Shown here: piece by piece, positions 1 to 8,939 of the stretch | Layout: each line of letters starts with the position of its first letter | Numbering within the stretch: position 1 is the first letter of the stretch | NCBI RefSeq assembly: GCF_002563775.1 | Contig: NZ_PDJO01000001.1 | Location: 1 to 64,000 of the forward strand | DNA from: Thioclava sp. ES.031 | GTDB lineage: Bacteria > Pseudomonadota > Alphaproteobacteria > Rhodobacterales > Rhodobacteraceae | DNA length: 64,000 nucleotides | Direction of reading: 5' to 3' | Made by a program: the position numbers and the translations under genes | Notes under the pieces: generated by a model | What the model saw: only the letters and a program-made list of their open reading frames with translations | Database searches by the model: none | What the model was told of the DNA's origin: nothing

Positions 1-1210
1 CGAGCGCCCAAGCCGCCTGGCGCAGTGATTCCGCTGCCAGCTCGCTTCGGTCGGACCCGCGCAATACCTCATCTCGCGCCGATTCCAAAGCCCCGAATGC
101 GCGCTGCATCGCAACCCTGTGCCGTTCGCGCGTCATTACGCCGGCGCCTTCGCCAAGCCCGGACAGACGTTCTTCGATCGCAGAGAGCAATTCGCCAAGC
201 CCCGCCCCCGTTTTACCGGAGACGTTCAGCCCATCATGCGCAGCGATATCGGCTTTGCCATGCACCACCAGATCGCCCGGCTCCGGCGCGATCAGCGGGA
301 CTTCCTCGCCGTCGAGCAGGAAAACGCGCAGATCGGACTGACGCGCGCGGTCGAGCGCCCGTTCCACCCCGATCGCTTCCACGACATCGTCGGTTTCGCG
401 CAGGCCAGCGGTGTCGAGCAACGTCACCGCCTGCCCGCCAATCTCCATCCGCACCTCGATGACGTCGCGCGTCGTTCCTGCGAATTCGGAAGTGATCGCC
501 GCTTCTCGCCCCGCGAGCGCGTTAAGCAAGGTTGATTTCCCGGCATTGGGACGCCCGACAATCGCGACCTCGAACCCTTCGCGAATACGCTCCGCCGCGC
601 CAAGCCGGCGCAATTCATCGCGAATTCCGGCGCTGACCGCGTCGATCAGCTCCAACACCTCGGGCGAGACATCGACCGGAACTTCCTCATCCGCGAAGTC
701 GATCGTGGCTTCGATCAACGCCCCCGCCCGGATCAGCTTTGCGCGCCAATCCTCGACCAGAGCGCCAACCGCACCCGACAGAACCTTCAATGCCTGCTTG
801 CGCTGCGCTTCGGTCTCCGCCTCGATCAGATCGGACAGCCCTTCGACCTGCGCCAGATCGAGCCGTTCGTTCTCCAACGCCCGCCGAGTAAATTCTCCCG
901 GTTCCGCAAGCCGCAACCCATCGATCTGCCCAAGCGCGCGCAGAACGGCAGAAATCGTCGCAATCGCGCCGTGGATATGCAGTTCCGCGACCTCTTCACC
1001 GGTAAAGCTGGCGCCGCGCTCGAAACACAGCACCACCGCCTCGTCGAGCTCCTCACCCGCGAGCCGCAACCGCCGCAGACCGGCGACACGCGGTTCCGGC
1101 AGGGTCCCCGCCAAGTCTCGCGCCGCCTGCCACGCCAGCGGTCCTGAAATACGAATGACGGCCACGCCCGCTTTTCCGCGGGCCGTGGCCAGTGCATAGA
1201 TCGTGTCCAT
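1..1210 (-). CDS. mnmE: tRNA uridine-5-carboxymethylaminomethyl modification GTPase MnmE (partial)
   Basis: MnmE works with MnmG to modify the wobble uridine of some tRNAs. Translation from the ATG at 1210 gives [20 protein letters not shown], the N-terminal tetrahydrofolate-binding domain. A Ras-like G domain follows, with GRPNAGKST near residue 217, TRDV, and DTAGLRET. The frame stays open to base 1, about 403 codons, so the last part of the helical domain and the C-terminal Cys motif (CxGK) lie outside the window. A GAGG ribosome-binding site precedes the start. It sits 34 bp downstream of rho on the same strand. This mnmE-rho linkage is common beside alphaproteobacterial origins. Confidence 0.95.
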   Translation of the reverse strand, partial: MDTIYALATARGKAGVAVIRISGPLAWQAARDLAGTLPEPRVAGLRRLRLAGEELDEAVVLCFERGASFTGEEVAELHIHGAIATISAVLRALGQIDGLRLAEPGEFTRRALENERLDLAQVEGLSDLIEAETEAQRKQALKVLSGAVGALVEDWRAKLIRAGALIEATIDFADEEVPVDVSPEVLELIDAVSAGIRDELRRLGAAERIREGFEVAIVGRPNAGKSTLLNALAGREAAITSEFAGTTRDVIEVRMEIGGQAVTLLDTAGLRETDDVVEAIGVERALDRARQSDLRVFLLDGEEVPLIAPEPGDLVVHGKADIAAHDGLNVSGKTGAGLGELLSAIEERLSGLGEGAGVMTRERHRVAMQRAFGALESARDEVLRGSDRSELAAESLRQAAWAL

Positions 1211-1244
1211 AGCAATCCTCTTCCCTGCGGAAGATAGGACGGCC

Positions 1245-2516
1245 TCAGCCGTTCATCGAGTCGAAGAATTCCGAGTTCGTCTTGGTCTGCTTGAGCTTCG
1301 AAATCAGGAACTCGATCGCATCGGTCGTTCCCATCGGGTTCAGGATGCGGCGCAGAAGGTAAGTTTTCTGAAGATCCTTCTGATCGACGAGCAGATCCTC
1401 TTTCCGGGTGCCGGATTTGAGAATGTCCATCGCCGGGAAGACGCGCTTATCGGCAACCTTGCGGTCCAGCACGATTTCAGAGTTACCGGTGCCCTTGAAT
1501 TCTTCGAAGATGACTTCGTCCATCCGCGAGCCGGTATCGATCAGCGCGGTCGCGATGATGGTCAGCGAGCCGCCCTCTTCGATGTTCCGCGCAGCCCCGA
1601 AGAAGCGCTTGGGGCGTTGCAGAGCGTTGGCGTCCACACCACCGGTCAGCACCTTGCCCGAGCTCGGAACAACGGTGTTGAAGGCGCGACCCAGACGGGT
1701 GATCGAGTCCAGCAAAATAACGACATCGCGCTTATGTTCGACCAGACGCTTGGCCTTTTCGATGACCATATCGGAGACCGCAACGTGGCGCGTCGCCGGT
1801 TCGTCGAAGGTCGAGGAGATCACCTCGCCCTTCACCGAGCGCTGCATGTCCGTAACTTCTTCCGGGCGTTCGTCGATCAGCAGGACGATGAGATAACATT
1901 CCGGGTGGTTGCGCTCGATCGACGTCGCGATGTTCTGCAGCAGAACCGTCTTACCGGTCCGCGGCGGCGCGACGATCAGCGAACGCTGGCCCTTCCCGAT
2001 CGGGGCGACGAGGTCGATGATCCGGGCCGAGCGATCCTTGATCGTCGGATCCTCGATTTCCATCTTCAGACGCTCGTCGGGATAGAGCGGCGTGAGGTTG
2101 TCGAAAGCGACCTTGTGGCGCGCCCTCTCCGGTTCCTCGAAGTTGATCCGCTCAACCTTCGTTAACGCGAAATAGCGCTCGTTCTCACCAGGCGCACGGA
2201 TCACGCCTTCGACGGTATCGCCGGTGCGCAGGCTGTGCTGGCGGATCATGTCTGGCGAAACGTAGATATCGTCGGGACCTGGCAGATAGTTCGCTTCGGT
2301 CGAGCGCAGGAAGCCGAAGCCGTCCTGCAACACTTCCAGCACGCCATCGCCGCCGATGACCCAGTCATCCTCGGCATGTTCCTTCAGGATCGAGAACATC
2401 ATCTCGCCCTTGCGCATCGTCGAGGCGTTTTCGATCTCCCACTCTTCGGCCAGCGCCAGAAGTTCCTTCGGGCTCTTGGCTTTCAAATCGGAGAGATTGA
2501 GGCGTTCATCACTCAT
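1245..2516 (-). CDS. rho: Transcription termination factor Rho
   Basis: Hexameric RNA-dependent ATPase that ends transcription of untranslated RNA. The 423 residues match the family length. An N-terminal Rho_N helix bundle (about 5-45) is followed by a cold-shock-like RNA-binding fold (GFGFLRS near 67-73) and a RecA-type ATPase. The ATPase shows Walker A APPRTGKT near 183-190, [13 protein letters not shown], and the Walker B/Q-loop region [16 protein letters not shown]. An AGGTGAT ribosome-binding site supports the ATG at 2516. It lies between hemJ and mnmE, all leftward, away from the proposed origin. No frameshift or missing motif is seen. Confidence 0.98.
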   Translation of the reverse strand: MSDERLNLSDLKAKSPKELLALAEEWEIENASTMRKGEMMFSILKEHAEDDWVIGGDGVLEVLQDGFGFLRSTEANYLPGPDDIYVSPDMIRQHSLRTGDTVEGVIRAPGENERYFALTKVERINFEEPERARHKVAFDNLTPLYPDERLKMEIEDPTIKDRSARIIDLVAPIGKGQRSLIVAPPRTGKTVLLQNIATSIERNHPECYLIVLLIDERPEEVTDMQRSVKGEVISSTFDEPATRHVAVSDMVIEKAKRLVEHKRDVVILLDSITRLGRAFNTVVPSSGKVLTGGVDANALQRPKRFFGAARNIEEGGSLTIIATALIDTGSRMDEVIFEEFKGTGNSEIVLDRKVADKRVFPAMDILKSGTRKEDLLVDQKDLQKTYLLRRILNPMGTTDAIEFLISKLKQTKTNSEFFDSMNG

Positions 2517-2650
2517 CGGATCACCTGCAGCTGGCGCCTCACCAGAGCGGTGGGCGCGAAAATTCGTCGTGTCTCAGAAAAACCGGTCGACCAGGACGGC
2601 CGTGGCTTGATCCCGCAGATAAGCACAAAGAGTCGCTGAGTCAACGAAAG

Positions 2651-3115
2651 TCAGAATTTCACGATGACCGAGGCGACGATAACGATCATGAAGATGGTCG
2701 GGATCTCGTTCATCATCCGGTAGTAGCGCCCGCTGCGGTTCGCCCTGCCCTCTGCGAGCGCCTTGCGTTCCTTCGCGCACCACATGTGGAACCAGGTCAT
2801 GCCGAGAACGGCGGCTGCCTTCGTCCACGGCCAGATGCTCGACCAGTCGACGATCCCCGGCGTGAAGACCAGCATCAGACCGAAGAGCCAGCTCGCGATC
2901 ATCCCCGGGTTCATGATCGCCTTGAGAAGAAGCCGTTCCTGATGCCGGAACAGAAGCTCCTGGTCGCTATCGCGCTCCATGCCCGCCTTGTTCAGCCCCT
3001 CGACGTGGTAAACGTAAAGTCGCGGCAAATAGAACAGGGCTGCCATCCAGGTGATGATCGCCATCACATGCAGTGCTTTGATCCACAAATACCAAGTGCT
3101 CAGGAAATCGGTCAT
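2651..3115 (-). CDS. hemJ: Protoporphyrinogen IX oxidase, HemJ type
   Basis: A small, four-helix membrane protein of 154 residues, the HemJ/UPF0093 family, which oxidises protoporphyrinogen IX to protoporphyrin IX in many alphaproteobacteria lacking HemG and HemY. The N-terminal segment LWIKALHVMAIITWMAALFY carries the conserved heme-linked His. Further helices lie near 70-90 (GMIASWLFGLMLVF) and at the C-terminus (IFMIVIVASVIVKF). A GGAGG site stands just before the ATG. It is the last leftward gene before the proposed origin. Rhodobacterales and rhizobia commonly carry heme genes at this position. Confidence 0.93.
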   Translation of the reverse strand: MTDFLSTWYLWIKALHVMAIITWMAALFYLPRLYVYHVEGLNKAGMERDSDQELLFRHQERLLLKAIMNPGMIASWLFGLMLVFTPGIVDWSSIWPWTKAAAVLGMTWFHMWCAKERKALAEGRANRSGRYYRMMNEIPTIFMIVIVASVIVKF

Positions 3116-3332
3116 CTCGCCTCCGGCTGACAGCTGCCATCATCTTCAAAAAAGATTCTTTAAAGAAAAAGATGATGATGATGTAGGGCCTGTTGATGAT
3201 GTGGATTAACACTTTATCAAGACTTTCTCCACAGGCGGAAAACATCCGGCGAGCACTAATCTTTTACTCGATACATGTTTCGTAAAATATTGATATCGCG
3301 TGATTCTTTTTTGGAGAGTCACAACGTCACCC

Positions 3333-3341
3333 TGTGGATAA
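3333..3341 (-). promoter_or_regulatory. Perfect DnaA box
   Basis: TGTGGATAA on the plus strand is the exact complement of the consensus TTATCCACA. It is near the centre of the gene-free region between hemJ and maf. Confidence 0.7.
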
Positions 3342-3505
3342 CCCTTGGGAGAAAATTGTGAAATCCCCGGCATGTCCCCAACGGCTCGAATCCGAATTCC
3401 ACAGGTGGACAAGTTTCGCAAATCTGCCATGAAACGCGCCGATCCGGTGGAGTAATCCGCCGATCCGCGTTATGCCCAATTCGACCCCGAGACTTCTGCG
3501 CCCGC

Positions 3506-3514
3506 TTATCCACA
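3506..3514 (+). promoter_or_regulatory. Perfect DnaA box upstream of maf
   Basis: TTATCCACA, an exact consensus box, ends five bases before the chosen maf ATG (3520). DnaA bound here would cover the maf translation-start region, so it may link origin firing and maf expression. Confidence 0.7.
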
Positions 3515-3519
3515 AGTTC

Positions 3520-4113
3520 ATGAACATCCTCCTCGCCTCCGCCTCAGAAATCCGCGCGCAGCTTTTGCGCAACGCCGGCCTGTCCGTGACCGTGACCCCT
3601 GCGCGCATCGATGAAGACATGATCCGCCGGAGTTTGGAGGCCGAAGAGGCGAAGCCGCGCGATGTGGCGGACCTGCTTGCCGAGATGAAGGCGGCGAAGC
3701 TCTCGGCGCGCCACCCCGGGGAATTGGTGATCGGCGCGGATCAGGTTCTCGAGCTCAAAGGCGCGGTTTTGTCGAAGCCGGAAACGCCGGAAGATGCGAA
3801 ATCGCAGCTGCGCGCCCTCTCCGGCCAGACCCACAAACTTCTTTCCGCGATGGTCGCGATCCGGGATGGCGAGCCGCTTTGGCGGCATGTCGGCGAAGTG
3901 CGTCTCACGATGCACACGCTGTCGGAGCCGTTCATCGACGATTACGTCGCCCGCAACTGGGACAGCATCCGCTGGTCGGTCGGCAGCTACAAACTCGAGG
4001 AAGAAGGCGTCCGTCTTTTCTCCCGCGTCCAAGGCGACTATTTTGCCGTCCTGGGCCTTCCCCTGATCGAATTCCTGAACTGGCTGCACGCCCGAGGAGA
4101 TTTCACGACATGA
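3520..4113 (+). CDS. maf: Maf-family nucleoside triphosphate pyrophosphatase
   Basis: Maf proteins hydrolyse non-canonical or modified nucleoside triphosphates (dTTP/UTP, m7GTP or pseudo-UTP, by subfamily). The start [20 protein letters not shown] matches the family N-terminus (SAS..R..LL). It is followed by [13 protein letters not shown] with the conserved GADQ, and LPLIEFL near the end. An in-frame ATG 48 bases upstream would add 16 residues unlike the family and run through a DnaA box, so 3520 is preferred; no strong ribosome-binding site is seen. The protein has 197 residues. Its stop overlaps the aroE start (ATGA). Subfamily substrate cannot be assigned by eye. Confidence 0.9.
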   Translation: MNILLASASEIRAQLLRNAGLSVTVTPARIDEDMIRRSLEAEEAKPRDVADLLAEMKAAKLSARHPGELVIGADQVLELKGAVLSKPETPEDAKSQLRALSGQTHKLLSAMVAIRDGEPLWRHVGEVRLTMHTLSEPFIDDYVARNWDSIRWSVGSYKLEEEGVRLFSRVQGDYFAVLGLPLIEFLNWLHARGDFTT

Positions 4114-4949
4114 CGGATCATCCGCGTATTCCCCTCGCCGGCGTCATCGGATCGCCGGTCGCGCATTCGCGCTCGCCGCTCCTGTTCCGGACCTGGCTTG
4201 CCGAATATGGAATCGACGGGTTCTACATTCCGATGGATGTGACGAGAGACGATTTGGAAACCGTGCTGCGGAGCCTGCCGAAAGCGGGGTTCGTCGGCAC
4301 CAATGTCACCATCCCGCACAAGATCCGCGCGCTCGAGATCGCCGATGTCATTTCCGATCGCGCGGCACTGATCGGGGCTGCGAATACCTTGGTCTTCCGT
4401 CCTGACGGAAAGATTTACGCCGATAATACAGATGGTTACGGGTTCATTGCCAATCTGCGGCAGAATGCGCCGAACTGGGATCCCAAGTCCGGCCCGGCCG
4501 CAGTTCTGGGCGCTGGCGGCGCTGCGCGTGCCATCGTCGCCTCGCTTCTTGAAAGTGGCGCGCCGGAAATTCGTATCTCGAACCGCACCCGTGCGCGCGC
4601 AGATGCGCTGCGTCAGGAATTCGGCGCGCGTCTCGTCGTTTACGATTGGGTGCAGGCGGGCAATATGCTCGAAGATGCCGCGACCGTCGTGAACACGACC
4701 TCGCTCGGCATGGTCGGCAAATCGGAATTCCGCGTTCCGCTCGATGCGTTGCGGCCAAGCGCGACCTGCTGCGATCTCGTCTACACACCTCTTAAGACGA
4801 AATTCCTCGCCGAGGCTGAAGATGTGGGATGCACCGTGGTCGATGGCCTCGGAATGCTTCTGCATCAAGCCGTCCCCGGGTTCGAGCGCTGGTTCGGTCA
4901 GCGCCCGGAGGTGACCGAAACTGTCCGCAACGCGGTGCTCGGGGCATGA
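4110..4949 (+). CDS. aroE: Shikimate dehydrogenase (NADP+)
   Basis: Reduces 3-dehydroshikimate to shikimate in aromatic amino acid synthesis. The 279-residue protein has the shikimate-binding SPVAHSRSP near residue 14. The catalytic Lys is in GTNVTIPHK and the catalytic Asp in ADNTDGYG. A Rossmann turn GAGGAARA and an [10 protein letters not shown] segment for NADP follow. The ATG overlaps the maf stop by four bases, and the stop overlaps the coaE ATG. maf, aroE, coaE and dnaQ therefore form a tightly coupled operon, a conserved set beside alphaproteobacterial origins. Confidence 0.97.
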   Translation: MTDHPRIPLAGVIGSPVAHSRSPLLFRTWLAEYGIDGFYIPMDVTRDDLETVLRSLPKAGFVGTNVTIPHKIRALEIADVISDRAALIGAANTLVFRPDGKIYADNTDGYGFIANLRQNAPNWDPKSGPAAVLGAGGAARAIVASLLESGAPEIRISNRTRARADALRQEFGARLVVYDWVQAGNMLEDAATVVNTTSLGMVGKSEFRVPLDALRPSATCCDLVYTPLKTKFLAEAEDVGCTVVDGLGMLLHQAVPGFERWFGQRPEVTETVRNAVLGA

Positions 4950-5545
4950 GCAATCCTTTCCTGCTCGGGCTGACCGGCTCCATCGGGATGGGAAAATCCA
5001 CGACGGCTGCGATGTTTGCCGAAGCGGGAATTCCCGTGTGGGATGCCGATCGGACGGTGCACGATCTCTACGCCAAGGGTGGAGAGGCCGTTGCGCCGAT
5101 TGCCGCGGCCTTTCCGTCTGCGGTCAAGGATGGAGCGGTGGACCGGGCCGAGCTGAAAAAGCTGCTCGCCAGCGATAAAAAGGCTCTAACCCGCCTTGAA
5201 TCGATCGTTCATCCGCTCACCACGGCCTCGCGAAGCGACTTCATCGCCGCGCATCCGGAGGCGGATCTGATCCTCCTCGATATTCCGCTTTTGTTCGAGA
5301 CCGGGGCCGATGCCGCCTGCGATGCAACGCTCGTGGTCACCGCCCCGGCAGAGGTTCAGCGCGCGCGTGTTCTCGAACGGCCTGACATGACCGAGGCTCA
5401 GCTCGATTTCATTCTGTCGCGCCAGATGCCGGATGCGGAGAAACGACGTCGCGCAACCTTCGTCATCGAAACCCTCGATCTTGAGCAGACCCGCCAAGAT
5501 GTGCGAAACCTGATTGCGAAGATCAGGGGTGAGCAAGATGCGTGA
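4946..5545 (+). CDS. coaE: Dephospho-CoA kinase
   Basis: Catalyses the last step of coenzyme A synthesis, phosphorylating the 3'-hydroxyl of dephospho-CoA. The N-terminal P-loop GLTGSIGMGKST is followed by VWDADRTVHDLY. The lid/CoA region VHPL and LLLDIPLLFETG match the family. The protein has 199 residues, normal length. The ATG lies inside the aroE stop (ATGA). The 3' end overlaps the dnaQ start by eight bases. Confidence 0.96.
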   Translation: MSNPFLLGLTGSIGMGKSTTAAMFAEAGIPVWDADRTVHDLYAKGGEAVAPIAAAFPSAVKDGAVDRAELKKLLASDKKALTRLESIVHPLTTASRSDFIAAHPEADLILLDIPLLFETGADAACDATLVVTAPAEVQRARVLERPDMTEAQLDFILSRQMPDAEKRRRATFVIETLDLEQTRQDVRNLIAKIRGEQDA

Positions 5546-6236
5546 AATCGTTCTCGATACCGAAACCACGGGCTTCGAGCCGGGAGAAGGCGACCGGATC
5601 GTCGAGATCGGTGCGGTTGAGCTCTTCAACCACATGCCGACCGGTAACACCTATCACCAGTACATTAACCCTGAGCGGTCGATGCCGCAGGAAGCTTTTC
5701 AGGTGCACGGGCTGGGCGACGAATTCCTGTCGGACAAACCCAAATTCGCCCAGATCGGCCTCGAATTTCTGAATTTCATCGGCACGGACTCGGTCCTCGT
5801 GATCCACAATGCCAAGTTCGACATGAAATTCCTGAATGCCGAGCTTGGCTGGGCCGGAATGCCACTGATCCCGGACGATCGCGCGCTCGATACGCTGGCA
5901 ATGGCGCGGCGGAGATTTCCGGGCTCGCCCGCGACGCTCGATGCGCTGTGCCGCCGTTTCAGCATCGACAACTCGTCGCGGACTCTGCACGGCGCGTTGC
6001 TCGATAGTGAGATTCTGGCCGAGGTCTATCTTGAGCTGATCGGTGGCCGGCAGCCGGGATTTGGGTTGCAACCCGTTGAAACGGGACAGAAACGTCAGGC
6101 GGGAGCCAATCAAGACTGGCGCCCGAAGCCTCGCCCCGAGCCCCTGCCCCCGCGCTTGACTGCCGAGGAGGCCGAGGCGCATGCTGCCTTCGTAGCCCAG
6201 CTCGGCGAAGCTGCGATCTGGAACCGCTACGACTGA
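5538..6236 (+). CDS. dnaQ: DNA polymerase III subunit epsilon (3'-5' proofreading exonuclease)
   Basis: The proofreading subunit of the replicative polymerase. DEDDh exonuclease motifs are present: ExoI DTETTGFEP near residue 7, ExoII HNAKFDMKFLNAEL near 93, and ExoIII HGALLDSEILAEVY near 153. The C-terminal about 55 residues (rich in Pro, Arg and Glu, ending LGEAAIWNRYD) should hold the polymerase-alpha contact. The start MREIVLDTE at 5538 follows AGGGGTGAGCAAG and lies inside coaE; an upstream in-frame ATG at 5514 adds eight unlikely residues. The protein has 232 residues. Confidence 0.95.
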   Translation: MREIVLDTETTGFEPGEGDRIVEIGAVELFNHMPTGNTYHQYINPERSMPQEAFQVHGLGDEFLSDKPKFAQIGLEFLNFIGTDSVLVIHNAKFDMKFLNAELGWAGMPLIPDDRALDTLAMARRRFPGSPATLDALCRRFSIDNSSRTLHGALLDSEILAEVYLELIGGRQPGFGLQPVETGQKRQAGANQDWRPKPRPEPLPPRLTAEEAEAHAAFVAQLGEAAIWNRYD

Positions 6237-6338
6237 AAACGTCGGGTTTTCTGACATAATACGCAAGTTTTCCATTTAACCGAGCGTCAACCTCCCTTAA
6301 ATCGGGGGCTTCTTAGGGAGAGAGCGGGAGGACCGTCC

Positions 6339-7391
6339 ATGCTGGACCTGACCGAAATGCGTGCCACGCTGGCCGAGACGTACGATCTTGCGCCATCCAT
6401 TGAGCTGGCAGAGGAAATGCGGGACATCCATGCAAAGATGGATCGCGTTATCCCCTTGCCGGACTTCGCGCGCTACGCGCCCTACATCCGCGCGATCAAT
6501 CGTCTGAAAAAAGAGAAAAACGCGGTTATCCTCGCGCATAACTACATGACGCCGGAAATCTATCACGGCGTAGCAGATGTTGTGGGTGACAGTCTGCAGC
6601 TCGCCATCGAGGCCACGAAGGTTCAGGCCGGGACGATCGTCCAATGTGGCGTGCACTTCATGGCCGAGACGTCGAAGATCCTGAACCCCGCCAAGACTGT
6701 CCTCATCCCTGATATGAAAGCCGGTTGTTCGCTGGCGGAGTCTATCACCGCCGACGGTATCGCGGAGATGCGCGCCAAATATCCCGGTGCGCCCGTTGTA
6801 AGCTACGTTAACACGACCGCCGAGGTGAAAGCGGCGTCCGATATCTGCTGCACCTCGTCCAACGCTGCGCAGATCGTGCGCGCGATGGAGAGCGACACGG
6901 TGATCATGACCCCGGACCAGTATCTCGCGCAGAACGTGGCGAACGAGGTCCCCGAGAAGAATGTCGTCTGGTGGGAGGGCTCGTGCATCGTCCACGAGCA
7001 GTATACTGCTAAGGATATCAATGACTTCCGCTCGATGCATCCCGACACAAGGATCATCGCGCACCCCGAATGCCCGCCCGACGTCGTCGCGGCGTCGGAT
7101 TTCTCGGGCTCGACGTCGGGCATCATCAACTACGTCGAAACCAACAAGCCGAAAGAGGCGATGTTGGTCACGGAATGCTCGATGGCGTCCAACATCGCAG
7201 ACGCCTTGCCGGAAGTAGATTTTGTGGGGCCCTGCAATATGTGCCCCTACATGAAGAAGATCACGCTCGAGAAAATCCTGTGGTCGCTGCATACCGGGAC
7301 CGAGGAAGTGATCGTCGATCCGCAGATCGCCGAAAAGGCGCGCGTCGCGGTCGAGCGGATGATCGAGCTGTCCCGGACCCTCGCGAAGTGA
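6339..7391 (+). CDS. nadA: Quinolinate synthase A
   Basis: A [4Fe-4S] enzyme that condenses iminoaspartate with dihydroxyacetone phosphate to quinolinate in de novo NAD synthesis. The 350 residues include VILAHNYMTPEIYHGVADVV (the dihydroxyacetone-phosphate site), CGVHFMAETSKIL, and GPCNMCPYMKKITLEKIL with a cluster Cys. A GGGAGGACC site precedes the ATG. The TGA stop overlaps the nadB GTG start by four bases. The roughly 100 bases between dnaQ and nadA probably hold the nad promoter; no operator was recognised. Confidence 0.96.
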   Translation: MLDLTEMRATLAETYDLAPSIELAEEMRDIHAKMDRVIPLPDFARYAPYIRAINRLKKEKNAVILAHNYMTPEIYHGVADVVGDSLQLAIEATKVQAGTIVQCGVHFMAETSKILNPAKTVLIPDMKAGCSLAESITADGIAEMRAKYPGAPVVSYVNTTAEVKAASDICCTSSNAAQIVRAMESDTVIMTPDQYLAQNVANEVPEKNVVWWEGSCIVHEQYTAKDINDFRSMHPDTRIIAHPECPPDVVAASDFSGSTSGIINYVETNKPKEAMLVTECSMASNIADALPEVDFVGPCNMCPYMKKITLEKILWSLHTGTEEVIVDPQIAEKARVAVERMIELSRTLAK

Positions 7392-8938
7392 TCGAAACGC
7401 GACGGATCATCATCGTCGGCGCCGGTCTGGGGGCGCTTTATGCGGCGCTCAGCCTTGCGCCCCGCCCCGTTCTCATCATCTCGCCGGAGACTTTGGGCGA
7501 AGGCGCCTCCTCGGCCTGGGCCCAGGGAGGTGTCGCGGCCGCGATGTCGGTTGGCGATACGCCCGCCTCCCATGCGCGCGACACGATGATCGCCGGAGCA
7601 GGCACTGTTTCACCGCAAATCGCGCATTTGGTGACCGAAGAAGCGCGTCAGCACATCCTCGCATTGACCGAACTCGGCACGCCTTTCGACCGCGATCCGG
7701 AGGGCGATTATGTGATGTCGCGCGAGGCGGCGCATAGCCACGCGCGCGTCGTTCGGGTGAAGGGCGACCAGGCCGGGCGCGAGATCATGCAGACCCTCGT
7801 GGCCGCGGTCCGGCAGACCCCATCGGTTCAGGTTCTCGAGGGCGTTTTGGCGACGCATCTGGAGACGGAGGATGGGCGCGTCACCGGCGTCTGGATCGAG
7901 CGCGCAGTTGAACCCTCGGGGCCCGTGCTGATCAAAAGCCCGGCGGTCTTGCTGGCGGGCGGCGGCTCGGGAGGGCTGTTTGCCGTCACGACGAACCCGC
8001 CGCGCATTCGTGGGCAGGTGATCGGGATGGCGGCGCGCGCCGGGGCGCGGATCGCCGATCCGGAATTCGTGCAGTTCCATCCGACCGCGATCGCAAGTGG
8101 TGAAGACCCTGCCCCGCTTGCGACCGAAGCGCTGCGCGGTGAGGGCGCAACACTCGTTAACGCGGATGGCGAACGCTTCATGCTTTCGGTTCATCCAGAT
8201 GCCGAGCTTGCGCCGCGCGACATCGTGGCCCGGGCGGTGTATCTGGAACGCAAAGCCGGTCGAGAGCCAGCTCTGGATACGCGCGCAGCCCTTGGGGCCG
8301 AGGTTCTAACGCGTTTCCCGGCCGTCGCCGAAGCTTGCGAAAGGGCTGGAATAGACCCTGTTTCCGGCGTGATTCCCGTTGCGCCCGCCGCGCATTACCA
8401 CATGGGCGGGATCGATACTGATCTCGAAGGGCGCAGTTCTCTCGATCGGCTTTGGGTCTGTGGCGAGGCGTCGTCGACCGGGCTTCATGGGGCGAACCGT
8501 CTGGCTTCGAACGGATTGCTGGAGGCCTTGGTCTTCGCGCGAATTTGCGCTGTCGGGATCGCCGCGGAGCTTGGGGAGATTCCCGACGTCGAAACGGTTA
8601 ACCCAGATTTCCCGCAAGGCGATGTCCCGGTGAATGAGCCAGCCGTTCAGGTCCTGCGAAAAGCGATGACCGACGGCGTCGGCGTCGTGCGCGATGCGGA
8701 CGGTTTGAAAGCCGCGCTTCGCGTTATTTCGCAGATCGAAGCGGAGGCCCGCACGGAAACGATGCGGAACATGACCGCCACGGCCACGTTGATTGCTGCG
8801 GCGGCCCTTGCACGCGAAGAGAGCCGCGGGGGACATTTCCGCTCGGATTTCCCGGAGATGAACCCGAAGCTGGCGGAAAGAACGAAAATTACGCTGGAGG
8901 AGGCGCTGAAAATCCGCGCCGCAGCCTTGGAGGACTGA
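7388..8938 (+). CDS. nadB: L-aspartate oxidase
   Basis: FAD enzyme that oxidises L-aspartate to iminoaspartate for NadA. The N-terminus VIETRRIIIVGAGLGALYAA is the FAD-binding motif. It is followed by SSAWAQGGVAAAM, EFVQFHPTAIA, HYHMGGIDTD, and GLHGANRLASNGLLEALVFA, all typical of NadB. I choose the GTG at 7388, overlapping the nadA stop. The frame is open further upstream through nadA, but that part has no family resemblance. The protein has 516 residues. It makes an operon with nadA and nadC. Confidence 0.95.
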   Translation: MIETRRIIIVGAGLGALYAALSLAPRPVLIISPETLGEGASSAWAQGGVAAAMSVGDTPASHARDTMIAGAGTVSPQIAHLVTEEARQHILALTELGTPFDRDPEGDYVMSREAAHSHARVVRVKGDQAGREIMQTLVAAVRQTPSVQVLEGVLATHLETEDGRVTGVWIERAVEPSGPVLIKSPAVLLAGGGSGGLFAVTTNPPRIRGQVIGMAARAGARIADPEFVQFHPTAIASGEDPAPLATEALRGEGATLVNADGERFMLSVHPDAELAPRDIVARAVYLERKAGREPALDTRAALGAEVLTRFPAVAEACERAGIDPVSGVIPVAPAAHYHMGGIDTDLEGRSSLDRLWVCGEASSTGLHGANRLASNGLLEALVFARICAVGIAAELGEIPDVETVNPDFPQGDVPVNEPAVQVLRKAMTDGVGVVRDADGLKAALRVISQIEAEARTETMRNMTATATLIAAAALAREESRGGHFRSDFPEMNPKLAERTKITLEEALKIRAAALED

Positions 8939-8939
8939 C

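Larger units (their letters stand above)
3116..3519. other. Candidate chromosomal replication origin (oriC)
   Basis: This gene-free, AT-rich stretch lies between divergent gene blocks. It holds two perfect DnaA boxes, TTATCCACA at 3506-3514 (plus) and its complement TGTGGATAA at 3333-3341. One-mismatch boxes lie at 3200-3208 (minus, TAATCCACA), 3225-3233 (TTCTCCACA) and 3470-3478 (TTATGCCCA), with a weaker one at 3395-3403. Very AT-rich tracts at about 3147-3184 and 3254-3316 could be unwinding elements. The flanking order mnmE-rho-hemJ | maf-aroE-coaE-dnaQ is typical of mapped alphaproteobacterial origins. The call is inferred from boxes and context; no skew was computed. No other gene or RNA was seen here. 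Confidence 0.72.

Noticed and set aside
3254..3316. parS-like site near the origin
   Set aside because: No palindromic TGTTTCACGTGAAACA-type sequence is present in the window; nearby TGTTTCG does not fit.
7070..7387. An N-terminal extension of nadB running inside nadA
   Set aside because: It is the out-of-frame reading of nadA. The nadB GTG overlapping the nadA stop gives the family length.
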